A stretch of 64,000 bases of DNA, taken from assembly GCA_010093485.1 (NCBI GenBank), contig MU001501.1, positions 1,629,052-1,693,051 of the forward strand. The letters run 5' to 3'. Origin of the DNA: Karstenula rhodostoma CBS 690.94 (Eukaryota > Ascomycota > Dothideomycetes > Pleosporales > Didymosphaeriaceae). The notes under the pieces were generated by a model. It was not told where the DNA came from and did not search any database. It saw nothing but the letters and a program-made list of their open reading frames with translations. Below, piece after piece: positions 52,176 through 63,128 of the stretch; within the stretch, counting starts at the first letter, position 1; each line of letters opens with the position of its first letter. The position numbers and the translations under genes are program-made.

Positions 52176-52565
52176 ATGTTGCTCGCATCAATCCTGTCTG
52201 GATTCCTCCCAGGGGCCACAGTCATGACTATAAATGCATTTCACAAGATAGGGTTTGATCTTGACGTGATCGGCAGGCAACGGGAGATTGCCAGCATAGA
52301 AGAGAAGGCAAGATTGAACTACGAGAAGGCCGGGACAAGCGTTAATATTGCCATATGGAATATGCATGTTCCAGTAAATCACCAGTTCGAGGACATTCTT
52401 GAGACCGGGCTGCAGCCAATGGGACGTGGAGGAGGATTTAGGATAGTTGTCTTCCGCGGTAGCGGATACATCAAGAACGAAGGGGCGGGGGGTTTTGACA
52501 ACTGGCGCTGCTCCGGCAATTGGGTACAGCATGATAATGTCGTTACCTTCAAAGCGACTACATAA
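52176..52565 (+). CDS. Small uncharacterised protein (possibly 3' part of a frameshifted gene)
   Basis: 129 codons. The C-terminal part (SVNIAIWNMHVPVNHQFEDILETG, FRIVVFRGSGYIKNEGAGGFDNWRCSGNW, DNVVTFKA) looks like a real beta-rich fold: regularly spaced hydrophobics and the pattern G-G-F-x-N-W-x-x-x-G-x-W, which I recall from small fungal proteins of unknown role. The first ~20 residues are less convincing. A neighbouring frame ending at 52258 carries the beta-like FVNLSTSIAELTLTIATEG...WIPPRG, so the true gene may be longer and spliced or frameshifted between 52200 and 52260. I assign no function. Confidence 0.4.
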   Translation: MLLASILSGFLPGATVMTINAFHKIGFDLDVIGRQREIASIEEKARLNYEKAGTSVNIAIWNMHVPVNHQFEDILETGLQPMGRGGGFRIVVFRGSGYIKNEGAGGFDNWRCSGNWVQHDNVVTFKATT

Positions 52566-53080
52566 ATAGGCACAGCAATTGCTTCAGGATGAGGAAATAA
52601 TTGTCATTAAGGTTAGAAAATCTACTTGATTTAGCAAACTGTCGCACCAAGACGACCAGCACACATCCCCGTTCTCTCAAAACAAAAAAGTTAATCAGCA
52701 AAGCGCCTGGGGTCGCGAACGACTTTGCTTTATTAGTGGCCAGTGACAAGCTTATCGTGTCGCTCAACCGTTGCTCCCGGTCTGCAGCTGATAGCGTCAC
52801 ACAATGTTTGTGGGGGTGCATTACAGACTTCTGCATCAGAGATGTGGCGGACTATCATTCGAGCATAGGAGCGCTAGTATAAGAATACTACAGCAACGTT
52901 ACGTACAGCAAGCAGGCATCATAATGCTGTGTTACATAATCAGCCCTCAGGAGCCAGTTAAACCGTGACACGCAAGTATGCGACACCCCGCGGTCTTCTA
53001 ATCTTTGCACGCGGTATAGATAAATCTTCTCCCTAACAACTCCACGCAGTTTGTTAAGGACTTTTTTAGTTACATTACCA
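52566..53080. other. Intergenic region, no gene supported
   Basis: Contains the promoter side of the BTB gene at 53081; no recognisable frame. Confidence 0.5.
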
Positions 53081-54103
53081 ATGGCGCCGACCTTCGAAGA
53101 GTAAGAAGTATTGCATTTGACGTCGAACCGTCTGAGCTAAAGTATCGCAGTATAGTGCAGTCCCACCTCTTCACCTTTTGCGTCGGGCAGGATGGAAAAC
53201 GTATTGTAGTGCATGCAGCTGCGATCGCTGCCACAAGTCCGCAACTAAATGCCCTCATAAATAACGGAATGGAGGAATCTTCTATGCGATGTGCAAAGCT
53301 CGACGATATTGAAGTCGACGACTTCAATCGATTCTGCGAGTACGCTTACCGTGGCGACTACACAGTGCCGCCTTGGGAGAATCTCCCACTCGAACCAGAA
53401 CCAACACCCGATAAGAACCAAAAGGGCGAGGACGATGATGATTGGGGAGATCCGACTCCCGTGTCTAGAAAGAAGAAGGGTAAAAAGGGGTGAGTTGCAT
53501 TGTGCGCTCCTCCTGTGAAGATACTGAACCTCAAAAAGTCGGATCTACGAAGAAGCCATACCTGACGTGCCTGATGAGCCTATGACTGAGCCTGAGCCTG
53601 AGCCTGAGCCTCAGTATGAACTACAATTCAACTCGAGGACCATCCTTCGGACTCAATTCGACAGTCGAAACCACATCATCGACGGCGGTCCTATAACCGC
53701 CATTCTGCAATCTTTCGAACCCAAAGCCAACAGTTTTCCATGGCAGAATTTCACACCAGTCTTCCTCGCCCATGCACGGCTCTATTGTTTTGCGCATATG
53801 CGTCTGATAGCGCCACTTAAAGCGCTAACACTCAATAAGTTGCACAAGACACTCTCAAAATTCAAGTTATACACAGATCGCGTCGGAGACATCATCGAGC
53901 TTGCGAGGTACGCTTACTTAAATCAAGATCTGCCCAGCCGGAGCAAAGATGGAACTTTGGACGACCTAAAGAAACTTGTGGTGGAGTATATCGCATGTGA
54001 GATTGACGTTATTGGAAAACACGATGCGTTTGTGGAGTACATGGAAGAGGGCGGCGAATTTGTGGGAGACTTTTGGAAGGTGGCAAGGGATTTTATGAAT
54101 TGA
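53081..54103 (+). CDS. BTB/POZ domain protein (paralogue 4)
   Basis: Exons 53081-53100, 53151-53489 and 53539-54103 give about 307 residues. The first exon is only 20 bp and ends in phase 2, as in the other BTB genes here; joined, it reads MAPTFEDIVQSHLFTFCVGQDGK, the standard opening of fungal BTB proteins (F-x-D/E-I-V...F-x-F-x-V-G). The BTB core continues RIVVHAAAIAATSPQLNALINNGMEES, KLDDIEVDDFNRFCEYAYRGDYTVP. A charged linker follows (NQKGEDDDDWGDPTPVSRKKKGKKG; EPMTEPEPEPEPQYEL) that spans the second intron, then the helical part (FLAHARLYCFAHMRLIAPLKALTLNKLHKTL, KDGTLDDLKKLVVEYIACEID). This is the common fungal class with a BTB and a BACK-like helical half. Confidence 0.87.
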
Positions 54104-55103
54104 TCACGTGTCAATCTCGACCAAGTAACTTGCTCCCACATGACGGAGATCAAATTTCACAGCTTCCCCTCACTCCTGGAACCGAAATCCTAATTCTCGA
54201 AGAAGAAACTTGTTCGAGCAATCATTTCGATATCACTTTCTGAAACTGGTGATCAAACGTACTGGTTCATGTCTGGTGCTGTGGACCAAGTTCCCGCGGG
54301 TTGCTCCCACGCGGGTGGCGCTTCCCTGAAGGCCGGTAGAAGTATGGCCTCTCAGCCCCTGTGCCTTGAGCTCCCGCACGCCACAATCCGCCCGTGTAGG
54401 CGAGCTCTCTATATTGGTCGATTCACGTATACAGCTATATCAACTATAGCGCGAACGTTTGCACGCCGAAGTAACCTATACCTAACAATCCTATACATTC
54501 TAAAATGCCGCACTCTTTTTCTCCATGCAGGATGCGCCCACACTCACTAAATGCCAACCCGTTTCGGAGTGGTTGTTTGAGGTTGAGGTCATCACTTCGA
54601 GGACACTGTGTTACCACAGGAAGCCATGCATTTTTCCAGCTCTTGAACTAGTACCGTACCAGAAGGCCTGAAAAGAAAACCAAATCAACCGCTCCACGCT
54701 GTCGCGCTGCAAGATTGCGTCAACACTCTGCTCGGTGGAGAATACGCCGAACTCCGCGGCTAAGATCGCGGAGCCCCGCCACTGCTACCCCATTCAAGGT
54801 ATATCTCCAGCACCATCGCGAATCCTTCCCTATCGCCAGGGCGATCAAAGCTTGTTCCCTTCTCCCGTACCGATTTGTCAATCTAAAAACCCGGTGATGC
54901 GGAAGTAGCATTGCGGTCCGCCTATTGATGTGTTCGAATTTCTCCGCCTCGTGATCCTAGTCGTGAAGCATGCTATATGTCGAGGAAAGATGTTCCGGGG
55001 TTCGAGGCTCAAGGTGGTATTGACAGCTATAATTACGGGATTATAGAACCTTTTGTTTCTTCTCTTAGCTGCCAATTTGTATCTTTCCATTGACTCCAGC
55101 ACC
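54104..55103. other. Intergenic region, no gene supported
   Basis: About 1 kb without a motif-bearing frame; promoter of the esterase gene lies at its end. Confidence 0.5.
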
Positions 55104-55933
55104 ATGGCCTCTCGTACTCTTCAATGGATCTCAAGCGCCTTACTGCTCGCTCATCTCGGCGCCTCTTCACCAACTTCTAAACACAAAGACGACAAGCCCG
55201 CGGCATTCTTCCTCGCCGGCGACTCCACTACCGCTGTCCAATCCACCGGCGGCGGCGGCTGGGGTAATGGCTTCTTAGCCACATTACAATCCCCAGCGTA
55301 CGGCGCAAACAAAGGCCACAACGGCGCCACAACTGTATCCTTCGTCAAGGGCGGCGATTGGGCCACGGTGCTCAACCTGGTTAAGAACGCTACGGATGCC
55401 TACAACGTATATGTCACGATCCAGTTCGGCCACAACGACCAAGTCAGCACCTCTGTTCCCCTTTCCGTAGAAACCGCGAAGCTAACGTGCCTGCGTGGGG
55501 ATAGAAACCCGGAAACAATGTCCCCATCCCGCAGTTCAAGACCAACCTCGCCACCCTCACTTCAGACGTCCAGGAACTCGGCGCAACACCTCTCCTCTTC
55601 ACCTCCCTTACCCGCCGCAAATTCGACGGGACGCAGCTCATTCAGGACCTCGGCGACGTGGTCAACGCTACGCGCAAAGTTGCAGCCGAATCTAATGTTA
55701 AACTCATCGACCTGAACGCCGCGTCGCGCAAGTACGTGCAAGCCATCGGCTCTGCCGACGCAGATAAGTACAATTTAGTAGCGGGCGACAGAACTCATCT
55801 CAACGCGCATGGTAGCGAAGTGTTCGGGCGGATAGTAGCAGATTTACTTCTCGAAAGCGACGAAAGTCTAGGCCCGTGGATAGGGCGGAACGCTACCCTG
55901 AGCCATTTGATTGAGGAGGGAGTTTACGCGTAG
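55104..55933 (+). CDS. Rhamnogalacturonan acetylesterase-like secreted SGNH hydrolase
   Basis: Exons 55104-55442 and 55505-55933, about 255 residues, close to the family's usual ~250. A signal peptide (MASRTLQWISSALLLAHLGASS) indicates secretion. SGNH/GDSL blocks: AAFFLAGDSTTAV (nucleophile Ser), GGGGWGNGF, GHNGATTVSFVKGGDWATVLN, YVTIQFGHND (Asn block) joined by the intron to KPGNNVPIPQFKTNL, and DRTHLNAHGSEVFGRIVADLL (Asp-His). The enzyme removes acetyl groups from the rhamnogalacturonan backbone of pectin, so it points to growth on plant material. It lies 0.4 kb upstream of a secreted peptidase in the same orientation. Confidence 0.9.
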
Positions 55934-56331
55934 CAGTTTACCTGAGTAGACGAATGCAACATGCTCGTTGGCTGAGTCGTGTATTTTAAGGCCGTGCAGT
56001 ACACATGTGGAGATGATGTATGGCTCGGTGCGCGGCGGTGTTAACGCTGGATGGGTTAGCGGCTGTTTCAGCCCCCTCTAACACTGTGAGTATGCGACGG
56101 AGCCAATCAGAGGGACTTGTGTGCGCGCACTGCCGTGATGTGCCCAGAATAGTAATAGAAGAGAACAAAGGTTCGAGAACGTCGAGATGGGGCGCAGTTA
56201 TGGTGGTCAAGACTTTAGATTTGCTGCGGAGTAACGTCGTGTCTAGTAGACAGCTCCTCGGTAGATGAATCGTGAGTATAAGAGGAGCTTGTATCCTGAG
56301 ATGGAAGCCCTGCATCCGACCTGACAGTACC

Positions 56332-58023
56332 ATGGCTCGCACTGCAATTCTGAGCAGCTTGATATTCGCCGCATCAAGCGCCAATCCCATTGCCCGCGAT
56401 GCTGCGAACCAAACCATGGCCTACTCTTTCGACGACGTGAGTTCCCTCCTTTCACCCTCCACCAGACTCCACTAACCTTCTCAGGTAACACCCTACGTCG
56501 ACCTCAAATGGACACCTTGTTACGACAACTTCACCTGCGCGCGCCTCATCGTTCCCTTAGACTACGCGGTACCCGCTACCGGCAACTTAACAATCGCCTA
56601 CATCAAGCTCTCCTCACCCACCCAACCCGCCGAAGACATCCTCTTCAACCCCGGCGGACCTGGCGGATCCGGCGTAGACTCCGTCCTACACGGTAGTGCC
56701 GAGCTGCTCCACACACTAGGCACGTCGTACAACCTCATCGGCTTCGACCCCCGCGGTGTGAACAACAGTGGACCGAGCCTGAGCTGTTTCCCCGACGATC
56801 CCGCCTCGGAAGCGCTTTTCGCCGGCCAGTTCAGGAGGCCGATAAACAACAAGTCGCCCGAGTCTATAGCGCGCCAGTTTGAGCTCGCAGGTGCGTGGGG
56901 CGATTGGTGCTCGCATGCGCATCGTAATGATTCGGCGAGGTATGCCGGCACCGTCGCCACGGCGCGGGATATGCTGAACTATGCGGAGAAGAAGGCTATT
57001 GCGGAAGGAAATGAAGCTGCGAGCGCGAAGCTCTGGTACTGGGGCGTCAGCTACGGCACTGTTCTGGGATCGACATACGCGACGTTGTTCCCGGACCGCA
57101 TTGGAAGACTGATAATAGATGGCGTGGTCGACGTGGAGACGTACTATAAGAATGCGGCTAGTGGATTGAGTCAGTCGGACGAAGCGGTAGTGAGCTTTGC
57201 GAAGGCGTGCCAGGCTGCGGGAAAGAACAAGTGCGCGTTCTACTCCCCCACCGTGGATACGATTGTAAAGCGCATGCGGAGCGTGATTAAAGATGTCAGG
57301 AAAAACCCCGTTCCTGTGGCCGACCCGACGGTTAGTCCTCTACCGATGCTGGTCACCTACGAGGACCTCGTCTTCACGCTCTTCGCGCTGTTGTACTCCC
57401 CGGTTCAAGGGTTCCCGCTTCTGGCGCAGATCTTCGCGGAGTTGGAACAGCGCATTGGGTCGTCGCTCGCGGTGATGGTTCAAGCACAGCCTCCGACTGG
57501 CGTGGATTACGGTGCCTTAATTTCGTGTATGGACAATGTCAAAGTACCTGGAGTGCAAAACATCTCAACAATGGCGCTGTGGGAGGAGCACGTCAAGGAC
57601 GAAAACAACCAGTCACAGTGGGTCGGAGATTCTTGGGCAACCGTGTCGCTGCTGTGCAGGAAGATGGACATCGTTCCACCGGAAAGCCAGCGATTCAGCG
57701 GTGTGCTGGGCGCGAACAAGACGAGTTTCCCAATCCTGTTCATCGGGAACACCATTGATCCGATTACGCCAATCGTTGGGTAAGTTGATCCTTTCGGTTT
57801 TTAGCTCAATGATGTTATGTACTAACACTATGACAGAGCACGGAAGATGTCTGGCCTGTTCCCAGGGTCCGTCTTGTTGGCCCAGAACTCAATTGGCCAT
57901 ACATCCCTCGCGGCAAGTTCGGCGTGTACGTCGCGTAATGTGCAGCAGTATTTGGGTGGCAGATTGCCCGCAGCAAATACTACTTGCGAGATTGAGAGCA
58001 TACCATTCGTTACGGACTTTTGA
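56332..58023 (+). CDS. Secreted TAP-like alpha/beta-hydrolase (tripeptidyl/prolyl aminopeptidase type)
   Basis: Exons 56332-56436, 56485-57779 and 57837-58023, about 528 residues, with a signal peptide (MARTAILSSLIFAASSANPIA). Motifs: YDNFTCARLIVPLDYAVP, ILFNPGGPGGSGV (oxyanion loop), YNLIGFDPRGVNNSGP, KLWYWGVSYGTVLGSTYATLFPDRI (nucleophile Ser), FPILFIGNTIDPITPIVGARKM (Asp; the second intron falls inside) and GSVLLAQNSIGHTS (His) in a TAP-like C-terminal domain. Members release short peptides from the N-terminus of proteins or act as proline iminopeptidases. Several Asn-x-Ser/Thr sites agree with secretion. Specificity is inferred only to family level. Confidence 0.9.
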
Positions 58024-58689
58024 GTTGGAGGAAGCGGTGCTGAGCCTTTCCAGAAGATGTACCTGGCAATCTCTGCAGGGTCGGGAAAGCGGCAATGGGT
58101 AGTAGACGAGATAAGTTCCACATAAGAATTTGCTTTCAGCAGTGTACAATAGAAGAAAATACAAAGTTTGCGGCAGGTGCGCACGCTACTTCCAAGGCCA
58201 AACTACACCAAGGGTGTAAGCATCGAGGGAGATATGTCGCCAGTCGTAGTATTCCACCACGTCGTGCCGCCTATTGCTGCGTACAAAGAAATGGCTCTGC
58301 ACCAGATCACCAATGTGCACGAATGCCAACGAGACTAGAGTACCCTTGTTCAAGTCTCTCAGTAATCAGCTGCCCCAAAAACCCTCCACGTTCCAAAGAG
58401 GCTGAATAAAGCGCTCGCCATCGCTCTCGGGTCGAACATGGTCCCTCGGGAAAGACAGTGTCCATCGTGGTTTCGAATGGAGAGATGAAAAGAAACACTG
58501 ATATTTAGTGATTAGTATCTTGACTTGACGCTGAGCCATGCCGAGCACATGAATTTGTTTGGTTGGGAAAGAGGTTACAGGCAATGGAGCCGTAAACGTT
58601 TCAAAACCTCCAGCGCGCCTGCCGAGTGCTCTTACAAGCGTCCAGTTGTAACTCCAGAGGATTTGCCACGATGCGGAGCTCTTGGACGG
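58024..58689. other. Intergenic region between convergent genes
   Basis: No gene supported between the peptidase stop and the 3' end of the HET gene. Confidence 0.5.
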
Positions 58690-61173
58690 CTACAATAGAA
58701 TGATATCGAGTAGCCCTACGTCTGAGTTTCTGTCGTCATAGTCGTGGTAGTTAAGGGGTCCTTTTCTTTTTGCCTCGCTCCCGACCATGTTAAGCTTCCA
58801 AAACCTTTGAAGATGCAGGCCACGAATTGGTGATTGCCAATGTGCTGCAGTAGTGAAGCAGCTCCCAACGAGTTCATATACGGGTGGAAATGCTGGCCGC
58901 TTGACCCTGCGTACTCGCTGCATACCTTCGGTCTGGCGCGGCGTTGTCATATACTTTTCGAGTGCGTCGTGCTCCCTGACGAGGTTTTGATAAGCGCGAT
59001 GCAAATGCTCAGTCGTGTGCGAGTATGCTTCTCGCACCAGAATCGGGTGTGTCCAACATTGGACCATCTCCGTCTCCGCCATGTCTTCCTTCTTTGATGG
59101 AGAAATACTTAAGATCATGTCGCCTACTTTTGTCATAATCGCTCCAATGCCCATTATATCTCCAACCAAGGCATCGTATGGCTTCCAATCGACATCACAA
59201 GTGAACAAACAGTTGTCTTTCATTGTCATCTCCACTAGGGGTAACACCGGGGAGGGCAAGTCTTTGGAATCAACCTCTTGTTCCGTGGAACACAGCAGTG
59301 CGCGGATCATACTGTTTATATGCCACCATTTGACGTGCCGCCATGATTTGCCAACATAGCCGGAGAAAAGCGTTGCGCTTATAAACATATTGTCGATGTC
59401 TCCATCCTTCCCGGTTTCCAAAATTCTCCTACTGACACGCGGGTTCGGGTGCTGAACTGCCGACCTGTAATTGTCTTCTTTCTGTATCGATATGGGTGAC
59501 TGTAGCAGATCACGCTGTTGTTCTTTGCTCAAATCTTGAATCAACCTTCCGCCAGCTGTAAGTACCCACGCAAATCGTTCAGCACACGTGTCCCATGCCC
59601 TCTCGTCTACCTTTGGGTCCCTTTGTGTTCCGTGTACATCGTCAAGCGATTCCAGTACGCGCTTCCACAGTGTCGAGAATGCTGATTTCATCCATGATAT
59701 GATATCGTGATGGTGGCTTGAACGTGGAAAATCCCTGCTCTTCCAGGTGACGCTCATTGGCGCGACAGAGTTTCCTTCCAACGTAGGATTGATATTATCA
59801 CCTATCCAATGAAAATCCCTGGGGAAGTCGGCGTCGTCAGGGCCTAATACCCACCTCTGGCACTTCTCCTTGTGGGACAGTTGAAAAAATGCTTTCCATA
59901 TTTCCTTGTATTGGTTTGGAACAGAACGCTCCCAGTTCATCACGTAGGAAAAGTTCGTTCGCAAAACGAGGGCACCGGTATCACCGAGCTTCCATATTTT
60001 CCGACCCAGTGCAAACGCTGTGCGAAGTGAGTATGTGTTCCAAGGAAGACTTCTCGATATCCAGACGTCTGTTTTGTCAAAGTTATATTCCAGTGAGTAG
60101 CGTTAGGTGGGAATGCGCCAATCTGGTACCCAGGTAGGCAGCATAGTCACTCTGTTAGAGCTAATTCGCCTCATCGCTTGATCCAAGATCCAATCTAATC
60201 TGCCCTGTTCCATCACGACCTCTGCCGTCCTGATGTAGGTAGCTTCGACAGAACTATTGTAATCAACAAGCATAGCAGGTGGTGTAGCCGTTGATTGGAC
60301 GGATGATCGCATGGGAGCAACGAAGCGGACGTCTTCGGCCAGGGTAGCCAGGGTGAACACACGGTCCCTAGCATCGGCGCAACCAAAATGAGCTAAGTCC
60401 TCAAGAAGCCTCGTAAAAGCACAATTCCCTTTTCCCGGCTGTCTCAAGGCTAAGGACAGCCAGAGATTGAACATAGTAAGGAGAGCCCCTACAGCTTTGG
60501 AAGGCTTCAGTACATCCGAGTGCAGCGAGTGTATACTCAAGTTAAGCCGTATGAAAGCCATTCGTTCTGCATGGCAATGCAGAGTGACATTGGGATTCAG
60601 GACAACCTCTTCAATGATCCAACGTCGACTGAACCATGGGAGAGCAACTAGCTCGAGGACAGACGTTTTCATTTCCTCTGCATGTGGCGAAGATATTTTC
60701 ACAGATGGCACCTGTAAGAGGCGACTGAGCTTGTTGATGCGTGCAATGGCATGTTGTCCTTTTTGGCTTTGCCCTAACCAGACAAGCACTTTGGCAGCCG
60801 TACGGTAGATATCTGTCATCAGAGCTATATGCGTGCTCTTCTCGGCTCCATCCTTCTGGTTGATACAGACAGCGTCAGCCCAAAGATAGCGCGCAGTGAC
60901 CCGCCGTCTGAACCTGGACATTGCATCGAAAAGATTGGTCGTGATGGACATCTGGCTCGGTTCATTGGTTTCATCGTCAATCGAGATGGTGCGTGAAAAA
61001 TCCTCGCCTCCCCAGGTGTACGATATCGCATCGAAGAGGGGGGCGTTCGCGTCGTGTATGTCGGCGTGGTGGATGCGGCATCGCAGCTCCGCGGTGGCAT
61101 CTTCAGCCGGTTGCAGCTCTAAGAGACGGGTGTGGGTTGGCGACGGCAAAGTCGAGTACTGGTATGCTCTCAT
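58690..61173 (-). pseudogene. HET-domain gene interrupted by one in-frame TAA
   Basis: One reading frame runs from the ATG at 61173 to a stop at 58690 (828 codons) and is interrupted only by TAA at 60103-60105 (codon 357). Before it: LFDAISYTWGG, RYLWADAVCINQKD, LVWLGQSQKG, LPWFSRRWIIEEVVLNP, CADARDRVFTLATLAED and MLPTWVPDWRIPT, i.e. a full HET domain and its usual tail. After it, with no shift: RYSLEYNFDKTDVWISRSLPWNTYS and a long C-terminal region (ERAWDTCAERFAWVLTAGGR..., SCFTTAAHWQSPIRGL) ending at 58690. The codon is flanked by ACC and CGC; a single CAA-to-TAA change would explain it. I tried introns around it (for example GTACCA...CAG, 61 bp) and none keeps the frame. A truncated 356-residue HET protein could still be made. 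Confidence 0.83.
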
Positions 61174-61456
61174 GGCTGTATGTCAAAGCGCGCGATTGTT
61201 GCAAGGAGAGCCATCAGTCTCAGCTGTAGAGATGGGTGGATCGCCCAAGCTGTGACAGCTCACCGGAATGTGGGGAAGCCTGGTAGAACGCAGACCGGTG
61301 AGTTTCGCAGAGGCGAGTGGCTTTCGAAGCGTGCATGAAAAGCTTGGCTCGTATTTCGCGTTATATATCCCGGACATGCCAATCAGCGTATTGTGGAGCT
61401 TGAGAAACAAAAGCCCGAAGCTGTTCGATCATTCTGCTTGCGCGAGGCGCTGTCGC
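61174..61456. other. Short intergenic region
   Basis: Promoter region of the HET gene and 3' end of the membrane-protein gene; no gene supported. Confidence 0.5.
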
Positions 61457-62233
61457 TTATAGGCTTACCACGGGCGAAACGAACTCTTTCTCAACCTGTT
61501 CGCGCATTCCAAGCACCAAGAAAAAGTGCACCCACATTACCGACATAGCGATGAACATGGCCTGCACCCCCACCACAGTCGCCTTCCCTCTCTTCGATTC
61601 CACCTGGGGATACCCCAATACGCGCACCACGTCGTCCACAAGCGCAAGATAAGCCGCGCGATACATCGATCTATCGATTCCACCCATCACTGTCCACGCC
61701 AACCCCCACGACGGCGGTACGAATCTGAACAGCACCGTGCTCGCTATCGTCAACAGCGCCTGCACGAAGAACTCGCTCCGTCGAGGAGGCGCTCCTTCCG
61801 GTTGATCGAAGACAGCGCCAACGCTGTAGCTGGCGAACATATCTAGGATGTAGTTCAAGAGGTTGAACGGCGTGCCCAGGAGGCGGCCGTATGTGAAGAG
61901 GACGGCGGCACGGTGTATGTCTGAGCGGTGCGTGAAACGTTCGACCGGACGCGGGCGGGGTCGGTAGACGAGCGAGGCAAGGAAGTAGGTCGGGAGAGCG
62001 CTCGCAAGGAGGAGTGCGCGGTGGGAGAACGGATTCGCGACGAAGAGGATCAGGAAGGTGCTGGTGAGGACCGGCAGATAGAGATGCACAAAGGCACGCC
62101 ATGCAGGCGCAGGCGGCTGCGGAGCCGGCTCTGTCGCCGTTGGAGGTGCGCCGGCACTTGGAGAAGACATTGTCGGCCCTGTAGTCGTGGTGCAGGCGGT
62201 GGGGCAGGTAGCGGGGCAGGTAGCGAGGTGCAC
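61457..62233 (-). CDS. Uncharacterised integral membrane protein
   Basis: Single frame of 258 codons; a second Met (MSSPSAGAPP) at 62170 would give 237 residues and may be the real start, since the first 21 residues (MHLATCPATCPTACTTTTGPT) are unusual. Predicted spans: VHLYLPVLTSTFLILFVANPF, ALLLASALPTYFLASLVY, a middle span around LLTIASTVLFRFVPP, and a final one (ATVVGVQAMFIAMSVMWVHFFLVLG). FNLLNYILDMFASYSVGAVF and SWGLAWTVMGGIDRSMYRAAYLALVDDVVRVLGYP look conserved. I do not recognise the family and assign no function. Confidence 0.6.
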   Translation of the reverse strand: MHLATCPATCPTACTTTTGPTMSSPSAGAPPTATEPAPQPPAPAWRAFVHLYLPVLTSTFLILFVANPFSHRALLLASALPTYFLASLVYRPRPRPVERFTHRSDIHRAAVLFTYGRLLGTPFNLLNYILDMFASYSVGAVFDQPEGAPPRRSEFFVQALLTIASTVLFRFVPPSWGLAWTVMGGIDRSMYRAAYLALVDDVVRVLGYPQVESKRGKATVVGVQAMFIAMSVMWVHFFLVLGMREQVEKEFVSPVVSL

Positions 62234-62555
62234 TTTCGGTGTCGGATGGAAAGGAATGCCAAGCCAAGTCTCGCGCCATCACGTGATAGCGCACCTGCCT
62301 AAGGAAGCTTTGACCAAGTGAAAGGCGAAATTGACAGTGAAAGTGAACAGCAATCCACGCTCAACTGGAAACTGCCTAATCCGGTAATCTCTTCATCGCT
62401 CTTAGACCCATGGCTCGTTGAGGCACCCCACTACCACTCCATAACATGTCGAAAAGCCGCAGCATCTCCCCGGGCATTGGTTAACAGCACTTGCAACAAG
62501 CTCGTTCACAACTTCACTGTCTCACCGCAATAACCCATGGTCCAGGCGCCACTCG

Positions 62556-63128
62556 TTACCGCAAAGCATCTGGAAACGCAGGTCCCTTCATCTGCATAAC
62601 AGCCACGCCCCCGCCCTTCTCACCCTCAGCCGGTCTTTTACACTCCAACACACTCATCCCCATCAGCTTCTCATAAAATGGCACCGACTTCTCCCAGCTG
62701 CTTGTAAACAGCATGCTTCGCCTCAGGTGCGGCATCGCCTCGATGACTTCTTGTACGCACTTGATCAGCCACGCACCAAGTCCCTTCCCTTGCATTTTGG
62801 GATCCACGTAGACGTCGGTAAGATAAAGGAACGTCGTGAAGTCGGTTATGCAGCGGGCGAAGCCGATGAGCTTGGGTTGGATTGTTTCAGAAGGGCCGGT
62901 CGACGAAGTAGCCGGTGCAGCTGGTGGAGACTCGTACATGCCAAAGCAGAGCGAATTCTCGAGCGTTTCGCGCATCACGTCTTCTGGTAGTGCATCGGCC
63001 CAGTAGAAAAGGTCGGACGCGAACACGGTATTGAGCTCGGCGATGGGGATAAGCGCGGGGTCTGTCGAGATGAAGTAGCCATCTTTCGTCCATGTGCGAT
63101 GGGTCAGTTTTTGCTTTGTGGTGGTCAT
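62556..63128 (-). CDS. GNAT-family N-acetyltransferase
   Basis: Intronless, 190 residues. TKDGYFISTDPALIPIAELNTVFASDLFYWADALPED is the N-terminal lead of a fungal GNAT class; LIGFARCITDFTTFLYLTDVYVDPKMQGKGLGAWLIKCV contains the beta4 strand and the acetyl-CoA loop (Q-G-K-G-L-G); FTSSWEKSVPFYEKLMGM is the C-terminal block with the Tyr of the family. An Ala/Pro/Ser insertion (SPPAAPATSSTGPSETI) sits before beta4. Substrate unknown. Confidence 0.85.
   Translation of the reverse strand: MTTTKQKLTHRTWTKDGYFISTDPALIPIAELNTVFASDLFYWADALPEDVMRETLENSLCFGMYESPPAAPATSSTGPSETIQPKLIGFARCITDFTTFLYLTDVYVDPKMQGKGLGAWLIKCVQEVIEAMPHLRRSMLFTSSWEKSVPFYEKLMGMSVLECKRPAEGEKGGGVAVMQMKGPAFPDALR

Noticed and set aside
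60060..60150. An intron that would remove the TAA in the second HET gene
   Set aside because: The only reasonable donor/acceptor pair (GTACCA...ACAG, 61 bp) shifts the frame and soon meets TGA; other acceptors tried were also not multiples of three.
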